From NCBI GenBank assembly GCA_029861845.1, contig JAOTYM010000030.1:1-40535 (forward strand): a DNA stretch of 40,535 nucleotides, written 5' to 3'. Positions 35,965-40,535 of the stretch are shown one piece after another (within the stretch, counting starts at the first letter, position 1; every line of letters begins with the position of its first letter). Both the position numbers and the translations under genes were made by a program. The DNA comes from Gammaproteobacteria bacterium. Its GTDB lineage: Bacteria; Pseudomonadota; Gammaproteobacteria; Acidiferrobacterales; SPGG2. The notes under the pieces were generated by a model. That model did not search any database. It saw only the letters and a program-made list of their open reading frames with translations, and was not told where the DNA came from.

Positions 35965-36618
35965 ATGAACAATATCCTGCGATCTGTTCAGTGCTTCACG
36001 CTGGCAAGCGTACTTGCGTTGTTGATACCGGTTGGGGCTTACGCGGACAGTGACCGCCTTGCCATTGGCGGTCGCTTCAATGCGCTCGCGGCCGACGGCG
36101 AACCGGCGAACGACATGCTGGGTGTAGGCATCTATGGCTACTATCGGCTGAAAGAGAACTGGTTCGTAGGGGTGGCACTGGATGCCTCCGATTTTGATTT
36201 TGAACGACCGCATAAGGTCCTCAATATCATACCGGTTATGACGATAGACGCCGACGCCAGTAGCACCAGCGTCAGCGCCTGGATCGAACGCCGTTACGAG
36301 CGCCCGGGCAAGCGACTGGATTGGTTTTGGGGTGCCGGGCTCGGCTTTAGTTCCATAGACGTCGATGACGTCACCGGTCCCGTCGCAGGCGGCGGCACGT
36401 TCAATATAAAAACCGATGTCGACACGGAAACCGTGCTACTGGGGAGCATTGGCTACCGGTATCCGTTTGCCAACAATCAGTGGTCATGGCAGGGTGCGCT
36501 GCGTATCGAACAGCACCTCGCGGATTGGGAAGTTTTCGACCGCGTCTCCGGTCGAGTCGATAGTATCGACGACTATACGGTCAAGGGCATCCACTTCGGT
36601 ATTGAGCGTTCTTTTTAG
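35965..36618 (+). CDS. Outer-membrane beta-barrel protein
   Basis: A 217-residue protein with a signal peptide (about 1-28, ending AYA) and an excellent ribosome binding site (AAGGAGGT, 5 nt from the ATG). The mature chain has alternating hydrophobic/polar strands (LAIGGRFNALAADGEP, MLGVGIYGYYRLKENWFVGVAL, SVSAWIERRYE, FWGAGLGFSSIDV) and ends in an aromatic residue (IERSF), the C-terminal signal for barrel insertion. It resembles small eight-stranded barrels of the OmpW/OmpX/PagP-like size class. Function not determined. Confidence 0.78.
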   Translation: MNNILRSVQCFTLASVLALLIPVGAYADSDRLAIGGRFNALAADGEPANDMLGVGIYGYYRLKENWFVGVALDASDFDFERPHKVLNIIPVMTIDADASSTSVSAWIERRYERPGKRLDWFWGAGLGFSSIDVDDVTGPVAGGGTFNIKTDVDTETVLLGSIGYRYPFANNQWSWQGALRIEQHLADWEVFDRVSGRVDSIDDYTVKGIHFGIERSF

Positions 36619-36749
36619 ACATTCGACGAAGTCTGGCTCTGCGATGTGTCCGACTTGTACCAAATGCCAAATTTGCTTTCTCCGGTGAGGCGCGAAACCC
36701 TGATAAGTCGCTAGCAAAACCTGGCACCATGGCTGAAAGTGTTCTGTAG

Positions 36750-36983
36750 GTGGGGCTAGGCGGCAATTTTCGCGTGGTCTCAGAGAACCAACCGCTGTCG
36801 TCCCGTATACCTCCCCCCTCAATTGGCGGGCTGGCCTTCATTGTGGGCATCTACCCCTCAGGCGCGACGTTCCTAATCGCGGACGTTTGGGCGTTTCGGA
36901 TCTGGATCCGTGAAGACGGCTTAGCGGAGTGGCTCACGTTTGCCGTCCTGATGGTAGCGTCCGGTTATGGCGCGCTCATGTAG
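36750..36983 (+). pseudogene. Truncated membrane-protein gene fragment
   Basis: This 77-codon frame encodes a helix (about residues 27-48, GGLAFIVGIYPSGATFLIADV) then RIWIREDGLAEWLTFAVLMVASGYGAL and stops. The REDGLAEWLTF... segment looks like the start of the second helix of a longer membrane protein, so the 3' part appears to be missing. No good ribosome binding site or start is seen (a GTG at 36750 or 36774). It ends 13 bp before the end of the opposing truncated gene. Confidence 0.4.
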
Positions 36984-36996
36984 ACCAGTTGCAGGA

Positions 36997-37197
36997 CTAT
37001 TTCGCGTGAAAATCGAGATAAACCACTTGACCGTGAAGATCGCTTAACGTGGTAGTGCCCGTCGCGGTGGGTATCTCAAAAGGAGGTGCCTGTTCAGTTG
37101 CGCGTAACGGTTGGCCAACCATAACAAGCAGCGCCATAAGCATCGTCGCGTAACCGTAACGTACGACAGGTGTTGTCGCTCTAGCCCGTAGAAACAT
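36997..37197 (-). pseudogene. Truncated TlpA-like thioredoxin gene (before CxxC)
   Basis: From the ATG at 37197 (GAAGAGG upstream) the 66-residue reading has a signal peptide (ending RA) followed by APPFEIPTATGTTTLSDLHGQVVYLDFHAK and a stop. This is the N-terminal strand-helix of a TlpA/thiol-disulfide oxidoreductase (compare APxFxLP...L..GKVVxLxFWASWC), cut just before the WCxxC active site. It cannot be a working redoxin; it is probably a 3'-deleted pseudogene. A triple CTTAAG operator-like site lies upstream of it. Confidence 0.6.
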
Positions 37198-37253
37198 GGG
37201 AACCTCTTCAATCATTCGCCGTGTCATATCCGATATAAGTTTAGGTAGGGTTT

Positions 37254-37280
37254 CTTAAGGATTCCTTAAGAACCCTTAAG
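37254..37280. promoter_or_regulatory. Triple CTTAAG operator-like cluster (PmrA/BqsR-type)
   Basis: CTTAAG occurs at 37254-37259, 37265-37270 and 37275-37280. The first two are spaced by 5 bp (11-bp period), exactly the YTTAAK-N5-YTTAAK arrangement known for OmpR-family regulators such as PmrA, and equal to TTAAG-N6-TTAAG for BqsR. The third copy is 4 bp further. The cluster lies 57-83 bp upstream of the ATG of the truncated redoxin gene (minus strand). Confidence 0.55.
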
Positions 37281-37569
37281 GTTCTCGGGAATACCGAGTC
37301 GGCGGTGTGGATTCGGGTCTAGCTAATGCCAGAACTTACCCGCTAGATCAATCGATGACCGCGAAGGGGAGGCAGAAGTCAGCTTCCGGTTTACGGAATC
37401 GCACTTGACCAGTATCGTAACGCCGAGATCGGTAACGCCCATTGCCGTTTGCGGCTGGGCACCAACAAAGACGCTGACGGTGCTACGGGCAAGATGGTGA
37501 TGTCTTCCGTAAACTTGCACGCCGAAGATCCCCAGTAGCGTCCCGCTTGTTCTAGCTTGTGGGCTGCAC

Positions 37570-37593
37570 CGGTAGCGGCGCTTGCCGCTACCG
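37570..37593 (-). terminator. Hairpin after the ferredoxin/reductase fusion gene
   Basis: CGGTAGCGGC and GCCGCTACCG form a perfect 10-bp stem with a 4-nt loop, 44 bp past the stop of the minus-strand oxidoreductase. No T-run follows on that strand, so it may be a Rho-dependent or 3'-stabilising structure rather than a classic terminator. Confidence 0.5.
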
Positions 37594-37636
37594 AGCGGCT
37601 AGCGTAGAGCTCCGAAGCACCCACAACAACGCTCTA

Positions 37637-38956
37637 CTACGCGGTTCCGTGCTTCGTCTCTACCTCGATACCAATCTTCTTAAGGAAAGGCGTGGGCAGA
37701 ACCCCGCCAGCACAGATGATTACCCCATCGTTAGGGATCTCTACCGAATTCCCTTCGTGTTCTATGAGTACCTTTTTCTCGGTGATGGTTTTCACGTTGG
37801 AACTAAGCATGACTCGTAGACGATTAGCCGCTTGTCGTTCTTCTACCTTTTGTCTATTCTTTAGCTTCGCGCGCGAGAATGAGTCGCTTCGATAAGACAG
37901 GGTTACCGTCGTACCGGGCTCATCGGCAATACTGTGGGCCGCCTCCAGGGCGGCATCCCCGCCGCCGACCACCAGCACATGTTGATTACGATATTGTGCG
38001 GGATCGATGAGGCGGTAGACGACCTTGGACAGCTCCTCACCCGGCACACCGAGCTTGCGCGGAGTACCGCGCCGGCCGATCGTCAGTAGAATGGCGCCGG
38101 TTTCATAGGTTTTGCGCGTAGTCTTGACGACAAAGCCGTTGCCGTTCTTGGTGACTTCTTCCACCCGTTCTTTATAATTGATCTTTACCCCGGTCTTTTT
38201 CTCCACCCCTTGCCAGAACCCCAAAAGCGCCTCCTTGGTAGTCTCGCGCGTTTTCACCTTACCGACCATCGGTAGCGTCACCGGCTGGGTCATGACGATC
38301 TTGCCGCGCGGGTAGTGCGACACTGTCCCGCCTAAGCTGTCCTGTTCCACTGTGACATAACGCAGCTTGTGTTGCATCGCCCCGAGGGAGGCGGAGAACC
38401 CAGCCGGGCCCGCACCGACAATCACGACGTCATGGCCAGACACCTTGCCTTTGTACTGCCTGACTGCCTCCATCGCCTGGCGCCCCTGCTCAATGGCGTT
38501 GCGGATCAACCCCATACCGCCGAGCTCACCGGCTATGAAGATACCGGGGACATTGGTCTCGAAAGACGGGCTGACGAAGGGAATATCGATCCCCCGTTTT
38601 TCCGTGCCAAACACCAGTGTGATGGCATCGTGCGGACAGGCCGTCTTGCAGGCGCCATGACCGATGCAGTGAGTAGGTTCAATGAGCTCGGCCTTACCAT
38701 GGATCATCCCGAGGATATCGCCCTCCGGACAGGCGTCGACACACGAACCAGCCCCCAGGCAGCGGTTGGGATCGATCACGGGGTGTAGCGAGGGCGGCTC
38801 GGTGAGACCGGCTTCGGTTGCCTTCTGCAGGGTAGAAAGGCTTCGTTTGTGCTTTTTCTTCTGGCGTCGCAGATAAATGACAAACACCGCGACCAGCGAC
38901 ACAGCATAGGCTGCGTACGGCAGTTGGTCGATCAGCTCGTGAAGTGAAAATGACAC
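37637..38956 (-). CDS. Ferredoxin-domain / thioredoxin-reductase-like flavoprotein
   Basis: A 439-residue protein. One N-terminal helix (about 13-29) is followed by a basic segment (RRQKKKHKR), then a 2x[Fe-S] domain (about 62-112), then a two-dinucleotide-binding flavoprotein: FAD site VVIVGAGPAGFSASLGA near 178, NAD(P) site VLVVGGGDAALEAAHSIA near 315, and a late FAD motif DGVIICAGGVLPTPFL. Each Fe-S motif lacks the second cysteine (CLGAGSCVDACP, CIGHGACKTACP: C-x5-C-x3-CP). The CxxC redox pair of thioredoxin reductase is absent. It starts at a GTG. Probably membrane-tethered electron transfer from NAD(P)H; its partner is unknown. Confidence 0.78.
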   Translation of the reverse strand: MSFSLHELIDQLPYAAYAVSLVAVFVIYLRRQKKKHKRSLSTLQKATEAGLTEPPSLHPVIDPNRCLGAGSCVDACPEGDILGMIHGKAELIEPTHCIGHGACKTACPHDAITLVFGTEKRGIDIPFVSPSFETNVPGIFIAGELGGMGLIRNAIEQGRQAMEAVRQYKGKVSGHDVVIVGAGPAGFSASLGAMQHKLRYVTVEQDSLGGTVSHYPRGKIVMTQPVTLPMVGKVKTRETTKEALLGFWQGVEKKTGVKINYKERVEEVTKNGNGFVVKTTRKTYETGAILLTIGRRGTPRKLGVPGEELSKVVYRLIDPAQYRNQHVLVVGGGDAALEAAHSIADEPGTTVTLSYRSDSFSRAKLKNRQKVEERQAANRLRVMLSSNVKTITEKKVLIEHEGNSVEIPNDGVIICAGGVLPTPFLKKIGIEVETKHGTA

Positions 38957-39291
38957 GGTCGATACCTGAGGTTGTCTGGAAACTCCTACCCTGGGCGAAC
39001 TTCAGTCGTCACATCTTGTTGCCGACAAGGGCAACACGAATATGGGTGTCCCCGACCGAGCTACTTAACGATAACCCATATAAATACCGATCGCGTTTCA
39101 GATTCCTTCGAATTGTCGGTGATTTTCGTCCTTCCGTCAGAAAACCGACCGCGACACACGAGCGCGTCAATGCTGGCGCTGCTAGCCTGTCCGGCGAGGT
39201 CCAGGTCAGCCGCCACGAGGCCAGCAGCGATAAATGTTATCGCGTACCTGTTCAGGCTCGTTCCCTCGACGCTGGCCCAATGAGGATAGAT
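38957..39291. other. 335-bp intergenic region, no gene recognised
   Basis: It lies between the receiver-domain gene and the flavoprotein gene, both on the minus strand. Two plus-strand frames cross it (a 126-codon and a 103-codon reading), but neither has a ribosome binding site or any recognisable domain. No repeat or RNA gene was seen. It probably contains the flavoprotein promoter. Confidence 0.4.
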
Positions 39292-39657
39292 CTAATCAAA
39301 CAAGGTGCTTTGTACGAGCGTTAACAGTTCTTTGGTCGTGGAATCCTTAGACAGAAAACCGTTTGCCCCACTGCGGAACGCCGCGTCTCGGTATTCCGGG
39401 AGGTCATAATTCGTCACGACGACGATGACGATATGCGGATAGCCGGCCTTTACCTTCTTGGTAACCTCGAGACCATTTTCTCCCGGTAAGTGGATGTCCA
39501 TGAAGATCAGATCGGGGCTGTGTGCCTCCACTTTCATAAGCGCTTCTTCTCCATCCTTGGCCTCGTCGATTTCCACCGTCGGAAAGCGAACCTGGAGGAT
39601 ATCTCGTAAGGACTCTCGAAAAAGCGCGTTATCGTCAACGATCAGTATCTTCGCCAT
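39292..39657 (-). CDS. Single-domain response regulator (receiver only)
   Basis: A 121-residue CheY-like receiver: acidic pocket D8/D9 (ILIVDDN), phosphoacceptor D54 (FMDIHLPGENG), T82 (VVVTNYD) and K104 (FLSKDS), all in register. The closest wording is to the receiver of NarL/LuxR-type regulators (DLPEYRDAAFRSGANGFLSKDS), but no DNA-binding domain follows: the frame stops shortly after the receiver. It probably acts by protein-protein contact or as a phosphate sink. No histidine kinase is in the window. Confidence 0.85.
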   Translation of the reverse strand: MAKILIVDDNALFRESLRDILQVRFPTVEIDEAKDGEEALMKVEAHSPDLIFMDIHLPGENGLEVTKKVKAGYPHIVIVVVTNYDLPEYRDAAFRSGANGFLSKDSTTKELLTLVQSTLFD

Positions 39658-39842
39658 AACATGGCTCGGACTGACAGCGGGATCATCTGCGGTAGTTTGC
39701 TCCCAAGCGGCACGCTGCGACCAATAATGCGCCGCCTGAAATGCCGATTCGTACTCAGCGATCCCCCGGGTTGATGCGACGTGGTGTGTGAAACGCTTTT
39801 GGGCAGTAAGGCAGCGCGATCGAGCCGGTCTTGCGGATCAGT

Positions 39843-39880
39843 TTGAAGTCAGTGAGAGATCATCCGGCCGCCAGTTACCG
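39843..39880. repeat. Diverged 38-nt repeat, copy 1
   Basis: It begins TTGAAGTCAGTG and ends CGCCAGTTACCG. It matches the copy at 40498-40535 at 30 of 38 positions with no gap; a CGGATC precedes both copies. On the minus strand both read as similar peptides (GNWRPDDLSLTSN and GDWRVDHLPLTSS), so they could be remnants of a coding or IS end. Confidence 0.55.
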
Positions 39881-40497
39881 ACCTCCTCAATATCGATTGT
39901 CGAATCGATGTTTAATGCGAAGCGCCGCCCGTACTGCACCGGCGGCTGACACGGAAGCGATCTGAAGACCTGCCGATAGGCGGCGCTGCCACGCGACCCA
40001 CCCCAAATCGGGCCTTAGACGTAGTTCACAAAAATTAGTCTAGCACACAGTTTGCGTGATGCGGGCCGCGCCATGCCTAGCTACTGGGATCGCGTTCCTT
40101 GGGTCTCGATCTGGTGATACCGGCAAGGACACCGATTGTGGCGGCAAACGGTTGCGGCGGGATCGGGGGGAAATAGGGACTTTGTAGATAGGAGCCGGCA
40201 GCGTACAGGCCGCTTGTACCTGCACCTGCGGGTGGGTGCCGTGCCGCCATGCGGGATCGCCTCCCGGCCGAAGGATCGCACTGGCTGGACGGAAGCAGTT
40301 CTCGGGCCCACCGATCCGCCAGTACATATTATTAGACCGGCTCGTCGCCGGACCCGGGATCACGATCGAGACCGGTTCGGATAGATCATGGCGCGGGAAC
40401 ATCCGGAGTTGGTCGTCAGTGGCCCCAATAGTCAGGCGCGGGACTCATAAAGTTCGAATGGCACGCGACGATGCCACGCCGCGTTTCCGGATCGAAC

Positions 40498-40535
40498 TTG
40501 AAGTCAGTGGAAGATGGTCCACACGCCAGTCACCG
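40498..40535. repeat. Diverged 38-nt repeat, copy 2 (reaches the window edge)
   Basis: It begins TTGAAGTCAGTG and ends CGCCAGTCACCG, in the same orientation as the copy at 39843-39880, with 8 substitutions. It may extend past the window. Confidence 0.5.

Larger units (their letters stand above)
37228..37636. other. 409-bp intergenic region with regulatory site and hairpin
   Basis: The left part holds the CTTAAG repeat cluster (37254-37280), placed as a promoter element of the truncated redoxin gene. The right end holds a perfect hairpin (37570-37593) downstream of the oxidoreductase. Between them, two overlapping minus-strand frames (about 37323-37624) show no recognisable domain, no ribosome binding site and no frame preference; they may be decayed coding DNA or chance. 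Confidence 0.5.
39658..40535. other. About 0.9 kb with no recognisable gene
   Basis: The stretch from the receiver gene to the window edge has several frames of 75-120 codons on both strands, but they overlap one another, lack ribosome binding sites and show no domain. The minus strand stays open for about 60 codons upstream of the receiver ATG in the same frame, without an alternative start. The region carries both copies of a diverged 38-nt repeat. It may be decayed coding or mobile-element DNA. Confidence 0.4.

Noticed and set aside
37323-37624. Two overlapping minus-strand frames of 65 and 77 codons
   Set aside because: Neither has a ribosome binding site or recognisable domain, and they compete for the same DNA; listed only as intergenic content.
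1-40535. CRISPR array, tRNA, rRNA, prophage or intact insertion sequence
   Set aside because: No regularly spaced repeats, cloverleaf-like sequence, rRNA motif, integrase or full transposase was seen on either strand.

Overview
The window looks like chromosomal DNA of a Gram-negative proteobacterium, most likely a gammaproteobacterium. Supporting this are a Zur-controlled ZnuA/ZnuC zinc importer, the prp methylcitrate cycle, lipoproteins with lipoboxes, outer-membrane proteins, an RND-type exporter, and frequent 1-4 bp overlaps between cotranscribed genes. No rRNA, tRNA, CRISPR array, intact insertion sequence or prophage was seen. All assignments come from reading protein motifs and DNA by eye; no database search was run.

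Layout. (1) 1-2983, zinc homeostasis: the 5' part of znuC diverges from znuA across a Zur box. zur sits nearby under an identical 13-bp palindrome, with a periplasmic M23 peptidase gene behind it. (2) 3010-3781: a Kazal-domain lipoprotein and a two-helix membrane protein whose start codons overlap. (3) 3778-10468, all on the minus strand: a FlK-like acyl-CoA thioesterase, an L-2-haloacid dehalogenase, then prpE-prpB-prpC-prpD. Together these can activate propionate and oxidise propionyl-CoA to pyruvate and succinate. (4) 10753-15718: a complete branched-chain-amino-acid-type ABC importer (binding protein, two permeases, two ATPases), with a strong hairpin after the binding-protein gene.

(5) 15740-18549: small enzyme genes, namely a YbaK-type tRNA deacylase, an ABM-fold monooxygenase, an Asp/Glu racemase homologue, a divergent MsrB, and a single-domain phosphoethanolamine N-methyltransferase of the protozoan/plant type. 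(6) 18870-25012: an OmpA-like lipoprotein, a TauE-type permease, an RND exporter, a small membrane protein, a class III nucleotide cyclase, and a tiny Met/Cys-rich protein made of two repeats. (7) 25131-26130: two carboxymuconolactone-decarboxylase-fold genes diverging from an FNR-type site. (8) 26181-31440: a three-gene exported TPR-protein operon. (9) 31689-36618: an EEP-family hydrolase, two beta-decarboxylating dehydrogenases, a DMT permease and an outer-membrane barrel. (10) 36750-40535: two gene fragments converging on an apparent deletion scar, a triple CTTAAG operator-like site, a ferredoxin/thioredoxin-reductase-like fusion, a lone receiver-domain protein, and about 0.9 kb with no recognisable gene that carries a diverged 38-nt repeat.

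The most notable items are the FlK-like thioesterase plus haloacid dehalogenase beside the propionate genes, the Plasmodium-type phosphoethanolamine methyltransferase, the duplicated Met/Cys micro-protein, and the TPR operon, which lacks adjacent ExbB/ExbD/TonB genes in this window.
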